A stretch of DNA of 64,000 nucleotides from Hymenobacter sp. HSC-4F20 (GTDB lineage: Bacteria > Bacteroidota > Bacteroidia > Cytophagales > Hymenobacteraceae): assembly GCF_019599275.1 (NCBI RefSeq), contig NZ_JAHZTD010000004.1:408940-472939 (forward strand). The letters are read 5' to 3'. The translations under genes were made by a program, and so were the position numbers. Below the pieces are notes generated by a model. That model was given only the letters and a program-made list of their open reading frames with translations. It did no database searches and had not been told where the DNA came from. This document shows, piece by piece, positions 1 to 8,718 of the stretch. Every line of letters starts with the position of its first letter. Within the stretch, counting starts at the first letter, position 1.

Positions 1-412
1 AATAACTAAGTTTGGCCTGCTTCAGATTACCCGGCAGCGTGTGCGGCCGGCCGAAGCCATTGTCACCGGTGAGGTGTGCCCTACCTGCGGTGGCACGGGC
101 AAGATTTCGGCTTCCATCCTCGTGACGGACGAAATTGACAACAGCATTGACGACCTGCTGGTAGCTCAAAACCAGTCGGGCATTACGCTTTACGTACACC
201 CCTTCCTGCATGCCTACTATACCAAAGGGTTAGTAAGCCGGCAGATGAAGTGGTACCTGAAGTATTACAAGTGGGTGAAGGTGATGAAGGACACTAGTCT
301 GGGCCTCACCGAGTACCGCATCGAGGACGAGAACGGCGAGGAAATCGAGCTGCACTCGGCCGCTGCGGCCATGAGCCGGTTGCAGGACCGGGAAGTGGAA
401 ATAACGGATTAA
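1..412 (+). CDS. rng: Ribonuclease E/G, C-terminal part (5' end outside window)
   Basis: The gene is open from base 2, so only its last ~136 residues are present. The visible part begins ITKFGLLQITRQRVRP, which is characteristic of the RNase E/G catalytic core, followed by the Zn-link motif CPTCGGTG through which these enzymes coordinate zinc between subunits. The family cleaves single-stranded RNA with 5'-monophosphate preference and matures rRNA or turns over mRNA. The remaining ~75 residues form a charged C-terminal tail typical of the short RNase G form, with no long RNase E scaffold. A hairpin terminator follows at 454. The family assignment is strong; whether it is called Rng or Rne is a naming choice. 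Confidence 0.9.
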   Translation, partial: ITKFGLLQITRQRVRPAEAIVTGEVCPTCGGTGKISASILVTDEIDNSIDDLLVAQNQSGITLYVHPFLHAYYTKGLVSRQMKWYLKYYKWVKVMKDTSLGLTEYRIEDENGEEIELHSAAAAMSRLQDREVEITD

Positions 413-453
413 CGACGGATTTTTTCTGCGAGAAAACTCCTCCTGATAGAAGG

Positions 454-489
454 AAAGCCCGGGCTGCCAGCGGTAGGCCGGGCTTTTTT
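454..489 (+). terminator. Intrinsic terminator after RNase E/G
   Basis: The arms AAAGCCCGG (454-462) and CCGGGCTTT (478-486) pair, and a T run to 489 follows. It lies about 40 nt after the RNase E/G stop codon. Confidence 0.8.
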
Positions 490-640
490 GCGTCTGTACT
501 GCCGGGGTAGTAGCGGGGGTAGCTCTGCAGTTCGCTTGCTTGAAGTGCTTTTTTACCGGCTGAAAGCAGCTGTTCGCCCAGAGTTTGGAACCGTTGGGCG
601 AGGTTGCTAGTACCTTCGGTAACGCTCTACTTCCCTCACT

Positions 641-2962
641 ATGCACGCTCCCTCACCTGTTCCCACAGATTTACCCGGTACTCTGGAAGAAGCCCAGCAC
701 CGCATTCAGGAGCTGGAAGCTGCTTTGCGAGGGGCACATGCCCGCGCCGAGCAGTTGGTAAGTCATTTGCAGGAAGGCATTCTGTTAACTAACGAGGCGG
801 GCAACATTGCCATTATCAATGAGCGGTTTTGTGAGCTTTGGGACATAGAGGAAACGGCTGATTACTGGCTGGGCCGACCGTGGCAGGACCTGGCCAAGGT
901 GCTCGCGCCTCTGACTATCGACTCGGTACACTTCGAGCGGAGTGTGTACAGCAAGCGCGAGTCGGGGCAGCCGGTCTTTAATGACCCGGTAGAATTGGTT
1001 GACGGGCGGATGCTGGAGCGGGATTTTGTGCCTATTCCAGTAGCTGGAACCTCCGCGACCAACGTGCTGATCCGGCTGCGCGACGTGACGGAATATCACC
1101 GCGCCACGGAGCAGCTACGAGCTGTGGCCAGCATTCCGGGCCAGAACCCGAACCCCATTTTTCGACTGGATGCAACCGGGCAGTTGCTCTACACCAACTC
1201 CGCCGCCAATGCTTTATTCCACTCCCTGGACGAGGCAGATCAGAACCGCTTACTGACCAAGGCCCAGCGGCTGGCCGCCACAGCACTGGCCCACAGCCAA
1301 CCCTGGCAGGTAGATGTGCCCATAGGAGAGGGGTTTTACGCGACGTTTGTAGCTCCGTTTCCGGAGGAAGGCTACGCAAACCTCTACCTGGTTAACATCA
1401 CGAAGCGCATTCTGGTGGAGCAGGAACTGAACCGGGCCAAGGAAGAGGCCGAAGCGGCCGTGCGTGCCCGGGAGAACTTCCTGGCCAACATGAGCCACGA
1501 AATCCGCACGCCCATGAACGGGGTGCTGGGCATGGCCGGTCAGTTGGCCAAAACCCGTCTGGATGCCCGGCAGCAAGAATTCGTTCGTATCATCCGCAAT
1601 TCCGGGCAGCACCTGCTCAGCATCATCAATGATGTGCTGGACATGGCCAAGATAACCTCGGGCAAGCTGGAATTTGAGCAAACGGCTTTCAACTTGTGCG
1701 ATTCGCTGTCGGGGGCTCTGCAGCCGCTGGTGCTGCAAGCCGTAGAGAAGGGCCTCACTGTGTCGGCTACCCCTTTGCGCGACTCCTGCCCCCTGCCCTG
1801 GGTGACGGGCGACCAGTACCGCATCAACCAGGTGATGATTAACCTGGTGGCTAATGCCGTAAAGTTTACGGAGCCCGGCGGGCATATTACCATTATTGGC
1901 CGTCAGCTGGATTCCTCTGACCAAACGCTCACGGCAGAATTTGTCGTTTCCGATACGGGTATTGGAATTCCTCCCGAGCAGCAGGAACGCATCTTTGAGG
2001 ACTTCACCCAGGCCTACGCCGACACCACGCGGCGCTTCGGCGGTACCGGGCTAGGGTTAAGCATTTCCCGGGCCATTGTGGAAGAACTGGGTGGTACCTT
2101 GACGCTGGAGAGTGAGGTAGGCAAAGGCAGTACCTTTCGGTTCGTGCTTACCCTGCCCCGTACCCTCGCTGTAGCGGCCGAAACCAGCGTCTCCTCCTTC
2201 GATACAGGGGTGCTGCGCGGCCGTAGCGTACTGCTGGTGGAAGACAACGAAATTAACCGCGACGTGGCCCGCATGCTGTTGGAAGAATGGGGCGTGCAGG
2301 TTGATGAGGCAGAAAACGGGCAAATCGGGTTGGAAATGCTGCAGCACCGGCTCTACGACGCCGTGCTGATGGATATTCAGATGCCCGGCATGAGCGGGCT
2401 GGAGGCTACCGCTATTATCCGGCAGCTACCCGACCCGGCCCGCGCCGGTGTGCCCATCCTGGCCCTGACGGCCAACGCATTTCGGGCCGATAATGCCCGC
2501 TACCTCGCCGCCGGGATGAATGCCTGCCTGACTAAGCCTTTCGAGGAGGAGGAATTGTACCACCACCTGCAAGTGTTGCTGCAGCCAAGTGGGCCGGCAG
2601 AGCCCCTGGCCAGTTATGATCTGACCAAGCTGCGGAGCCTGGCCCACGGCCGTCCTGCCTTCATCACCAAAATTGTTACCTCATTTCTAACGCACATGCC
2701 CGCCAGTGTTGCCCAGCTCGAGGCGGCCGCCGGCGCGGACGACTGGGCGCAGGTAGCCACCCTGGCCCACCACATCAAGCCGAGCGTTGAGTCCCTGGGC
2801 ATCCGGGAAATAGGGCCTTTAGTGCAGCAGCTGGAGCAGCCTCTGCCTACTCAGGCGGTAGAAACCGCCGCCAGGCAGCGGGCCGTGGCGCAACTTGTTG
2901 CTCAGCTCCGGCGGGCGTTGGCCGAGTTACCCCGGGAGGTATCCCCGGGCCCGGTCGCATAA
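641..2962 (+). CDS. Hybrid sensor histidine kinase / response regulator with Hpt domain
   Basis: A 773-aa cytoplasmic phosphorelay protein. Order: a short N-terminal coiled coil; two PAS-like sensor modules (about 45-155 and 160-255); HisKA with the H-box MSHEIRTPMNG, phospho-acceptor His286; HATPase_c with VANAVKFTEPGG and the G-box FGGTGLGLSIS; a receiver domain (LLVEDNEINRD, LMDIQMPG, phospho-acceptor Asp578, K in CLTKPFE); and an Hpt domain with HHIKPS, probable phospho-His710. All relay residues are present, so the protein can carry a full His-Asp-His relay. No transmembrane segment or signal peptide is visible, so it probably senses an intracellular cue through PAS. No partner regulator is adjacent; output presumably passes from the Hpt domain to a regulator encoded elsewhere. 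ATG at 641 is chosen because the coiled coil and first PAS follow directly. Confidence 0.93.
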   Translation: MHAPSPVPTDLPGTLEEAQHRIQELEAALRGAHARAEQLVSHLQEGILLTNEAGNIAIINERFCELWDIEETADYWLGRPWQDLAKVLAPLTIDSVHFERSVYSKRESGQPVFNDPVELVDGRMLERDFVPIPVAGTSATNVLIRLRDVTEYHRATEQLRAVASIPGQNPNPIFRLDATGQLLYTNSAANALFHSLDEADQNRLLTKAQRLAATALAHSQPWQVDVPIGEGFYATFVAPFPEEGYANLYLVNITKRILVEQELNRAKEEAEAAVRARENFLANMSHEIRTPMNGVLGMAGQLAKTRLDARQQEFVRIIRNSGQHLLSIINDVLDMAKITSGKLEFEQTAFNLCDSLSGALQPLVLQAVEKGLTVSATPLRDSCPLPWVTGDQYRINQVMINLVANAVKFTEPGGHITIIGRQLDSSDQTLTAEFVVSDTGIGIPPEQQERIFEDFTQAYADTTRRFGGTGLGLSISRAIVEELGGTLTLESEVGKGSTFRFVLTLPRTLAVAAETSVSSFDTGVLRGRSVLLVEDNEINRDVARMLLEEWGVQVDEAENGQIGLEMLQHRLYDAVLMDIQMPGMSGLEATAIIRQLPDPARAGVPILALTANAFRADNARYLAAGMNACLTKPFEEEELYHHLQVLLQPSGPAEPLASYDLTKLRSLAHGRPAFITKIVTSFLTHMPASVAQLEAAAGADDWAQVATLAHHIKPSVESLGIREIGPLVQQLEQPLPTQAVETAARQRAVAQLVAQLRRALAELPREVSPGPVA

Positions 2963-2986
2963 TTGCCGCTTCGCCCTAATGCGAGA

Positions 2987-3034
2987 AAACACTGCGGCCC
3001 GTCACTATTAGATAGCTGACGGGCCGCAGTGTTT
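2987..3034. terminator. Bidirectional terminator between convergent genes
   Basis: A perfect 18-bp inverted repeat: AAACACTGCGGCCCGTCA (2987-3004) pairs with 3017-3034. It sits between the converging histidine kinase and beta-barrel genes, so it can serve both. Confidence 0.85.
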
Positions 3035-3035
3035 C

Positions 3036-3716
3036 TTAGAACTTAATGCCCAGGTCCAGGGCGAACTCACTGTTCTTAAGCTCTATATCCGTGAAGCCGC
3101 GTTCCTTGTCAAAGTACCGGTCGATGTTGAACAGGCCGCGGTGGTAGCTCACGCCGGCTATCATCTTCGTGCTTTGGCCCAGTTGGTATTCTACCCCCGC
3201 CCCGGCGCGTAAGGCCGCATCCGGAATAATAACGTGCTTGGAGCCTTTGGTTTCCTGGCCGGTAGCGGGGTCGAGGTAGCGCTTGTCGCCGTTGATGCGC
3301 CCGGCAATGGCCGCGTTGAGCGAGCCACCCAGCTGGAAATATACCTTCGTGTCGGTGGCCACATCGTTGGTGAACAGCTTCACCGTTACGGGCACCTGCA
3401 GGTACTGCAGGCTAATTTTCTGCTCAATGCGCTGCTGCTGACCCGTGGTGGTGGTTTCTAGGTAGCTGATTTTACCGCCCTTGCCTGTCAGTTCCAGGCC
3501 CGTGCCGAAGGCATAGTTCTCCCCGAAGAAATAGTCGACGATCAGGCCGCCGCCAATGCTGGCCTTGGCCGATTCGTTCACGAAGCTGTAGGCTGAGGGC
3601 GAGTCGACGCGCAGGTTGGTTACGGAAGGGGAAACTTTCAGGCCGATTTCAACCTGAGCAGAGGCCGCGCCAATGGTGGCACCACTGATCAACAGGGCAA
3701 GCAGAGCTTTTTTCAT
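3036..3716 (-). CDS. Porin-family outer-membrane beta-barrel protein (OMP_b-brl type)
   Basis: A 226-aa protein with a clear Sec signal peptide (MKKALLALLISGATIGAASA, cut before QVEIG). The rest alternates hydrophobic and polar residues like an eight-stranded barrel and ends in a C-terminal aromatic strand (FALDLGIKF). The pattern LKVSP, FGTGLELTGKGG, LQVPVTVKLF, AGAGVEYQLG is the PorT/OMP_b-brl family signature and recurs in the four barrels at 30.4-33.6 kb. The ligand or role is unknown. It converges with the histidine kinase. Confidence 0.85.
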   Translation of the reverse strand: MKKALLALLISGATIGAASAQVEIGLKVSPSVTNLRVDSPSAYSFVNESAKASIGGGLIVDYFFGENYAFGTGLELTGKGGKISYLETTTTGQQQRIEQKISLQYLQVPVTVKLFTNDVATDTKVYFQLGGSLNAAIAGRINGDKRYLDPATGQETKGSKHVIIPDAALRAGAGVEYQLGQSTKMIAGVSYHRGLFNIDRYFDKERGFTDIELKNSEFALDLGIKF

Positions 3717-3807
3717 GGCAATTGCGGAATTACAAGTAGAGGAAACACGAAGCCGCGGCGGTAGGCCGTTTCGTTTTGGCTAATTTCGCCTTAAAGATAG
3801 AAGCGTG

Positions 3808-4836
3808 ATGCATATTCCTGCCCGTATGCGGGCTCTGCTGGCAGCCGTACTGGCTACCGGCCTGGGCCTGGCCGCCTGTAGTAGCGGTCAAGAAACCTGT
3901 GAGTTGAGCCCTGAGGTAGCCAAGGTGGCGGCACCAGTGAAGCTGGAGCGACTGGAAAAATCCTTTTTCCAGATTAAAAGCCCTGCTGAGGCAGAGCGGT
4001 TTCTGCAAGAGCATAAGCTCTTCGCGCGGCAATTTTTGCAGAGTCGCCAGTATCCGGCCGGGGTGCTGGGCGCTACCCTTACGCGCCTGGCCACCAACTC
4101 GGGCCTGCAGAAGCTGGGCGCGCAAGCCGACACCACCTTCCGCACAGAGCAGCTCCGGCCACAGTTGCAGCTGCTGTTCCAGCACATTCGTTACTACTTC
4201 CCCGATTTCCGGGTGCCGCCAGTTAACACCTTCGTGAGCGGGCTCAGCCAGGATTTGTTTGTCAACGACAGCCTGCTGGTTATCAGCACCGATTTTTTTG
4301 TGGGCCCGAAAGCAGCCTACCTGCCCAACGTACCCGGGTACATTCAGCGGCGCTACACTAAGGAACACGTGCTGCCAGGCGTGGCCCTGGCCATCAGTAG
4401 CAAGTACAACCAGAAGCAGCTTACTAACCAAACCATGCTGGGCGAGATGGTGCAGTTCGGCAAGGCACTCTATTTTGCTGAGAAGGTACTGCCCTGCACC
4501 CCGGACTCCTTGCTGATGGGCTATACCAGCCAGGAAATGGCTGGCGTCAGCTTCAATGAAGGCAAAATATGGGCTCACTTCATCGATAAAAACCTGCTCT
4601 ACAATACGGCGCCTTTTACTATCCAGAAGTATATCGGGGAGCGGCCCAACATCCCGGAAATTGATAAAACCTGCCCCGGCAGGGTAGGAGCCTGGGTAGG
4701 GTGGCAGATTGTGCGCAAGTACATGGCCGACCACCCCAACGTAACGCTCAAGCAGCTCATGGCCGAAAAGAACGCCCAGCGTATTCTCAACGAGTCGCGC
4801 TACCGGCCCAAGCAGAACCGGGGCCGCCTCAGCTAG
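3808..4836 (+). CDS. gldB: Gliding motility lipoprotein GldB
   Basis: A 342-aa predicted lipoprotein with signal peptide and lipobox GLAAC (lipid-bearing Cys ~24). The body carries the GldB pattern: YYFPDFRVPPVNTF, SGLSQDLFVNDSLLVI, STDFFVGP, RRYTKEHVLP and MLGEMVQFGKALYF. GldB is needed for gliding in Flavobacterium johnsoniae and occurs across Bacteroidota, including non-gliding species; its biochemical role is not established. ATG 3808 is preferred over the in-frame GTG at 3805; ATG 3826 would also leave a workable signal peptide. The glycosyltransferase starts 2 nt after its stop, implying co-transcription. Confidence 0.88.
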   Translation: MHIPARMRALLAAVLATGLGLAACSSGQETCELSPEVAKVAAPVKLERLEKSFFQIKSPAEAERFLQEHKLFARQFLQSRQYPAGVLGATLTRLATNSGLQKLGAQADTTFRTEQLRPQLQLLFQHIRYYFPDFRVPPVNTFVSGLSQDLFVNDSLLVISTDFFVGPKAAYLPNVPGYIQRRYTKEHVLPGVALAISSKYNQKQLTNQTMLGEMVQFGKALYFAEKVLPCTPDSLLMGYTSQEMAGVSFNEGKIWAHFIDKNLLYNTAPFTIQKYIGERPNIPEIDKTCPGRVGAWVGWQIVRKYMADHPNVTLKQLMAEKNAQRILNESRYRPKQNRGRLS

Positions 4837-4838
4837 CC

Positions 4839-6077
4839 ATGCACATTGCCGTCTTCAGCCAGTACCACAGTAACCCCGACTGCCCCGCCACTAGTCGGCA
4901 CTACTCGCTGCTGGCGCAGATGGCCCGCCAGCACCGTATTACGCTCATCACCACCCGCACCTGGGAGCGGCAGCGCCTGACCCGGGCTTTTCCGTGGCTG
5001 CCCGAGGGAGTGGAAATGCGTGCGGCCGCCGTGCCGTATGAAAACAAAATGGGGGTAGCGCGCCGGGTGCTCGCCTTCGGCCAGTACGCGGCCTACGCCC
5101 TGCGCGAAGGACTGCGCATTGAGAAGCCCGACGTTATCTGGGGTATCAGCACCCCGCTCACGGCGGCCTGGGCGGCGGCCCAGGTGGCCCGGTTGCGCCG
5201 GGTGCCGTGGGTGTTTGAGGTGCAGGACCTGTGGCCGGCTTTTCCTATTGCTATGGGAGCGGTGCCCAGCCCAATAGCGCAACGTCAGCTGTACGCTCTG
5301 GAGCAGAACCTGTACCAGTCGGCGCGGGCCATCATGACTTTGTCGCCCGACATGACTGGCTATGTGCGAGAAATTGGCCGGCGGGCAAAGCCCCCAGGTG
5401 CTTTCGGCCCTGAGAAAGTGCACACCGTGCTCAACGGCACCGACCTGGAGCTGGCCGCGGCGGCAACTGACGAGGCCGTGGCCAACCTACGACGGCAGCA
5501 AAACCTGGAGGGGCGGCGCGTAATTCTGTACGCTGGCACCTTTGGCCGCGCCAATGATATTCCTACCCTTATAACCGCGGCTGAGCAGTTGGCCGTGCAG
5601 TGTCCGGAGGCAGTGTGGCTGTTTATGGGCCATGGCTACGACGAGCCGCTCTTGCGGGCTGCCGCGGACCGTTGCTCGGCCATTCGGCTAGTGCCCCCGC
5701 AGCCACGCCATGCTGTGTTTATATGGTTTAAGCTGGCCGATATATCCGTGGTTTCCTTTCTGGGCCTACCCGTTCTGGATACCAACTCCCCCGCCAAGTT
5801 CTACGACAGCTTGGCGGTTGGTACGCCGGTCATTGTCACTAATCAGGGCTGGACGAAAGCCTTGGTTGAGCAGCGCGGCTGCGGCTGGTTTACGCCGGCC
5901 GGGGATGCCATAAAGCTAGCCGATTGCTTAACGGGGTTGTTTCAGCACCCAACGCTTCTGCGCGCCGCCGGACAAGCAGGTCAGCAGGTAGCACAGGAAA
6001 AGTTCGACCGGCAGCACATTGGTATGGTGATAGAACGCATACTAGAAACCGCTAAGCTCCAGAGCAGCGGGCTTTAG
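4839..6077 (+). CDS. Family 4 glycosyltransferase, WbuB-like
   Basis: A 412-aa GT-B fold glycosyltransferase. The N-terminal domain opens MHIAVFSQYHSNPDCPATSR and contains a donor-side segment VFEVQDLWPAFP typical of WbuB/WcaI-type GT4 enzymes. The C-terminal domain holds VILYAGTFGRANDIPTLI, LFMGHGYDEPLL, a conserved SPAKFYDSLAVGTPVIV and GWFTPAGDA, matching the nucleotide-sugar binding region. Such enzymes add sugars during exopolysaccharide, capsule or O-antigen synthesis. It is an orphan outside a polysaccharide cluster, directly downstream of gldB with a 2-nt gap; the acceptor cannot be inferred. Confidence 0.85.
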   Translation: MHIAVFSQYHSNPDCPATSRHYSLLAQMARQHRITLITTRTWERQRLTRAFPWLPEGVEMRAAAVPYENKMGVARRVLAFGQYAAYALREGLRIEKPDVIWGISTPLTAAWAAAQVARLRRVPWVFEVQDLWPAFPIAMGAVPSPIAQRQLYALEQNLYQSARAIMTLSPDMTGYVREIGRRAKPPGAFGPEKVHTVLNGTDLELAAAATDEAVANLRRQQNLEGRRVILYAGTFGRANDIPTLITAAEQLAVQCPEAVWLFMGHGYDEPLLRAAADRCSAIRLVPPQPRHAVFIWFKLADISVVSFLGLPVLDTNSPAKFYDSLAVGTPVIVTNQGWTKALVEQRGCGWFTPAGDAIKLADCLTGLFQHPTLLRAAGQAGQQVAQEKFDRQHIGMVIERILETAKLQSSGL

Positions 6078-6100
6078 AACCTCCTAATACTACTTATGTA

Positions 6101-6820
6101 CTAAGTTGTGCCCAGATCTGTCGGTTTTCCACTTGTCCCGCGTTTTACAGCCTTTTTATCAACGGGTGCAGTTTGCTTGGCGACGACTTCAGCGTAGTAC
6201 TTGCACCAACCCTTTAGAGGACAAATAGCACACTTTGGCTGGCGGGCTACGCAGATATAGCGCCCGTGCAGAATCAGCCAGTGGTGAGCCTTGGGTACTA
6301 ATTCCTGCGGTATATAGCGCACCAGCTCTTTCTCAACGGCTAGGGGAGTGGTAGCCGTGCGCGAAACCAGTCCCAGCCGATGGGAAACGCGAAACACGTG
6401 CGTATCTACGGCCATGGCAGGCTGGTTGTAAATTACTGATACTACTACGTTGGCCGTTTTGCGTCCTACGCCGGGCAAGCGTTGCAATTCCTCAATGGTG
6501 CTGGGTACTTCGCCGCCGAAATCCTGGACTAGCAAGCGACCCAGCCCAGCGAGGTGCTTGGCTTTGTTGTTGGGGTAGGAAACACTTCGGATAAACGGGA
6601 ATATCTCCTCGGCAGAGGCTGCTGCCAGGTGCTCCGGGGTTGGGAACTGCTCGAGCAGTGCCGGCATAATCTGGTTGACGCGCTTGTCGGTGCACTGCGC
6701 ACTGAGTACTACAGCCACGATCAGCTCGTAGGGATTAGAGTACACCAGCTCCGTTTTAGGCTCGGGAAAGTTGGTGGTGAAGTAGTCAAGGAAGTGGCGG
6801 AACCGCTCGGGCTTACGCAT
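6101..6820 (-). CDS. nth: Endonuclease III (DNA glycosylase/AP lyase)
   Basis: A 239-aa base-excision repair enzyme that removes oxidised pyrimidines and cleaves the AP site. The helix-hairpin-helix LPGVGRKTANVV carries the catalytic Lys, and AVDTHVFRVSHRLG carries the catalytic Asp. The [4Fe-4S] loop is present as C-x6-C-x2-C-x5-C in CVARQPKCAICPLKGWC. The start is placed at MRKPERF (6820); the frame stays open 36 nt further upstream to another ATG, but family members begin near MRKPERF. The terminator of the sigma-factor operon lies just upstream. Confidence 0.92.
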   Translation of the reverse strand: MRKPERFRHFLDYFTTNFPEPKTELVYSNPYELIVAVVLSAQCTDKRVNQIMPALLEQFPTPEHLAAASAEEIFPFIRSVSYPNNKAKHLAGLGRLLVQDFGGEVPSTIEELQRLPGVGRKTANVVVSVIYNQPAMAVDTHVFRVSHRLGLVSRTATTPLAVEKELVRYIPQELVPKAHHWLILHGRYICVARQPKCAICPLKGWCKYYAEVVAKQTAPVDKKAVKRGTSGKPTDLGTT

Positions 6821-6853
6821 ACGGCAGAAGTGAAGTACCCTGCAAAGTACAGG

Positions 6854-6904
6854 CAAAAAAAGTCCTTGCGGGTGGAAGCTGTACGGCTCCTACCCGCAAG
6901 GACT
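6854..6904 (-). terminator. Terminator of the sigma/anti-sigma unit
   Basis: A perfect 13-bp stem, AGTCCTTGCGGGT (6861-6873) with 6892-6904. Read on the minus strand it is followed by a run of seven T (6854-6860). It lies 24 nt after the stop of the minus-strand gene at 6928. Confidence 0.85.
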
Positions 6905-6927
6905 ACACTGTTCCCCTAAGAAATTGC

Positions 6928-7158
6928 TTACCCGGCCTTAAGAAAAGTGCGCGAGTACTGCAGAATAGCGTCGGTAGTGCGCTGGCTGGGTGAGCGACGC
7001 ACGCCGTTGAGGGCGCGCTGGGCCAGCAGCAAATCGGCGCAGGTAGCGGCCAGATCGGCGTCGTGCGCCAGGGCCTGTTCTACCTCTTGGTGTTCCTTAG
7101 CCGGCAATTCGTTGTACACGTACCGGAGCAGCTTCTCGTGGGTAAAGGTTTTGATCAT
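6928..7158 (-). CDS. Small putative anti-sigma / zinc-finger-like regulator
   Basis: A 76-aa soluble protein (MIKTFTHEKLLRYVYNEL...). The N-terminal stretch resembles the helical start of anti-sigma proteins that sit beside ECF sigma genes in Cytophagales (YNELP, EHQEVEQALAHD, LLLAQRALN). It has no transmembrane helix, and the zinc-binding His/Cys set of ZAS domains is not complete: only one Cys and few His are seen. Its start lies inside the upstream sigma gene, a 62-nt overlap in another frame, which strongly suggests translational coupling. The function is inferred from context; it could also be a non-inhibitory co-regulator. Confidence 0.65.
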   Translation of the reverse strand: MIKTFTHEKLLRYVYNELPAKEHQEVEQALAHDADLAATCADLLLAQRALNGVRRSPSQRTTDAILQYSRTFLKAG

Positions 7159-7732
7159 AGAAAACGGGTTGCGCGGCCATTTTTTTCCGCAGGTTAATCA
7201 GCGCGTAGCGCATCCGCCCCAGCGCCGTATTAATGCTGACCCCCGTCGCGTCGGCAATTTCCTGAAAGCTCATGTCGCCGTAGTGGCGCATAACCAGGAC
7301 TTCTTTCTGCGCCGCGGGCAGCTCCTGAATCAGTTCCCGAAGCCGCGCGTGGGTTTCCTCCCGGGTAAGCGCAGCCTCGGCTCCTTCTTCTGCCAACGAC
7401 AACGAGTTAAATGCATGACTTGTTGTGTCAAGATTCAATAAAGGACTGCGTTTTTCCCGCCGGAAGCAGTCAATAGCCAAATTATGCGCAATTCGGCAAA
7501 TCCAGGACGAGAACTTACCTTCTTCATTATAGCGCCCACCCTTCATGGTATGGATGGCCTTAATAAAAGTATCCTGAAGCAGATCTTCGGCCACGTCTTC
7601 GTCGCGCACAATCAGCAGGATAGTGGTAAAGACGCGGGCTTTGTGCCGCTCAAGCAACTGAGCGAAGGCCTCTTCCTGGCCGGCAATGTAAAGTGCGATG
7701 AGAGCGGAATCGCTCGGCTGCATGGTTTCCAT
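7097..7732 (-). CDS. ECF-type RNA polymerase sigma factor
   Basis: A 211-aa sigma-70 family member with only regions 2 and 4. Region 2 includes EDVAEDLLQDTFIKAI and FSSWICRIAHNLAIDCFRR. Region 4 includes VLVMRHYGDMSFQEIADATG and the helix-turn-helix SINTALGRMRYALINLRK. The acidic linker between them contains a low-similarity segment, which is common in ECF factors. It would direct RNA polymerase to an alternative regulon; the target is unknown. The last 62 nt overlap the putative anti-sigma gene. An in-frame ATG three codons downstream is an equally possible start. Confidence 0.92.
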   Translation of the reverse strand: METMQPSDSALIALYIAGQEEAFAQLLERHKARVFTTILLIVRDEDVAEDLLQDTFIKAIHTMKGGRYNEEGKFSSWICRIAHNLAIDCFRREKRSPLLNLDTTSHAFNSLSLAEEGAEAALTREETHARLRELIQELPAAQKEVLVMRHYGDMSFQEIADATGVSINTALGRMRYALINLRKKMAAQPVFYDQNLYPREAAPVRVQRIAG

Positions 7733-8053
7733 AAAGACTACGAGAGTTAGGGGACGTAGAGCTTTAGGCCATAGAGTGCAGTTGCCGGTGAGAAGAGGAG
7801 AAGTGAAGGGAGAATGAAGGACCCGATGAAATCAAATGTAGAGAACCCTTTGCCCAAACACAATGGCTGACCCTCGCAAGGGCCAAAATTTTTTTCTGCT
7901 ATATCTGAAACTAAAATATAAAGTATTTATAATACTTCATTCGCTAGTGTGGCCTGGCGCTTAAGCTATTGAGCATAAAGCAAAACCGGAGTCCTCTTAA
8001 GTTAAGAAGAACTCCGGTTTAGTTTACAAAACCTTAACAGCAAAAATAGTGCG
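7733..8053. other. Intergenic region upstream of the sigma gene
   Basis: About 320 nt without a credible gene. It is markedly AT-rich from 7885 to 7945 and presumably holds the promoter of the minus-strand sigma gene, but no clear TTTG/TAnnTTTG pair could be placed. The terminator at 7981 belongs to the neighbour at 8054. Confidence 0.5.
7981..8020 (-). terminator. Terminator after the DUF6799-like gene
   Basis: AACCGGAGT (7984-7992) pairs with ACTCCGGTT (8011-8019), with additional pairing inside the loop (CTTAA/TTAAG). A short T tract follows on the minus strand. Confidence 0.7.
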
Positions 8054-8635
8054 CTACGGCCGAAGCTGTTGGCTTAGCTCTTGAATGCGCTGTTCGGTAT
8101 TGCCAGTTTCGGTAGCGCCGGCGGCGGCGCTGGCAGCTCGCTCGGCCAGCAGATTGGTAAGCTGGCGGAGCTGGGTCAGGCGTTGCGAGGTACGTTGCAA
8201 CTCCGCCGCAAGAGCCGTAAGATTAGCCGATGCCGGAATTGCTACTACCGTTGGCTTCGAGCCGGTTGTCACCTCATCGTGGCGCTCGATGGCTTGCGCG
8301 CTCATCATATCGTCGCGGTAGATAACCACGTCGCCTTGCATGTTCACGGCCCGGCCTTCCGGCAGTTGGCGACGGCTACCGTTCTTCCCGGTCAGCGTGC
8401 CGGTGGGGGTGAGGGTAGCCCCGTTGCTAAAGCGCATGGAAGTAGTAAGGGGCGTTGCGCGACCGGCTTGTAGCCGGTAAACTGTGCCGTTGCGCCGAAA
8501 AGCGCCGTCTTTGAGCGGGGAGGGCGTAGTTGCGGCTGAAGCCTTAGGGGTGGTCTGCGCCAGTATCGGCGCCTGGACTGCGCCGAGCAGCCCGGCCAGG
8601 GCGAACAAGCGAATAACAAAAACAGGAGAAGCCAT
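8054..8635 (-). CDS. Exported DUF6799-type protein
   Basis: A 193-aa protein with a signal peptide (VIRLFALAGLLGAVQAPILA, cut before QTT). After a linker, two copies of a short repeat are visible, LKDGAFRRNGTVYRLQ and the G-x-L-x-G...LPEGRAVNMQGDVV segment, the pattern of the DUF6799 family of Hymenobacteraceae. The C-terminal third is a predicted helical coil (LAAELQRTSQRLTQLRQLTN) that may form a coiled coil. No function is known. ATG 8635 is preferred because it places the signal peptide at the N-terminus; an upstream in-frame ATG at 8677 would add 14 residues. Confidence 0.7.
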   Translation of the reverse strand: MASPVFVIRLFALAGLLGAVQAPILAQTTPKASAATTPSPLKDGAFRRNGTVYRLQAGRATPLTTSMRFSNGATLTPTGTLTGKNGSRRQLPEGRAVNMQGDVVIYRDDMMSAQAIERHDEVTTGSKPTVVAIPASANLTALAAELQRTSQRLTQLRQLTNLLAERAASAAAGATETGNTEQRIQELSQQLRP

Positions 8636-8718
8636 ACAGTAGGAGTGTAACATCTGGGGTGGGGAGGTAGGCTGCATACGGGCGAAAGCCCCGCTACGGT
8701 TATGGCGGGCGCTGGTGG

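Noticed and set aside
3730..4734. 334-codon minus-strand frame opposite gldB
   Set aside because: gldB on the plus strand shows conserved family motifs; the antisense frame does not.
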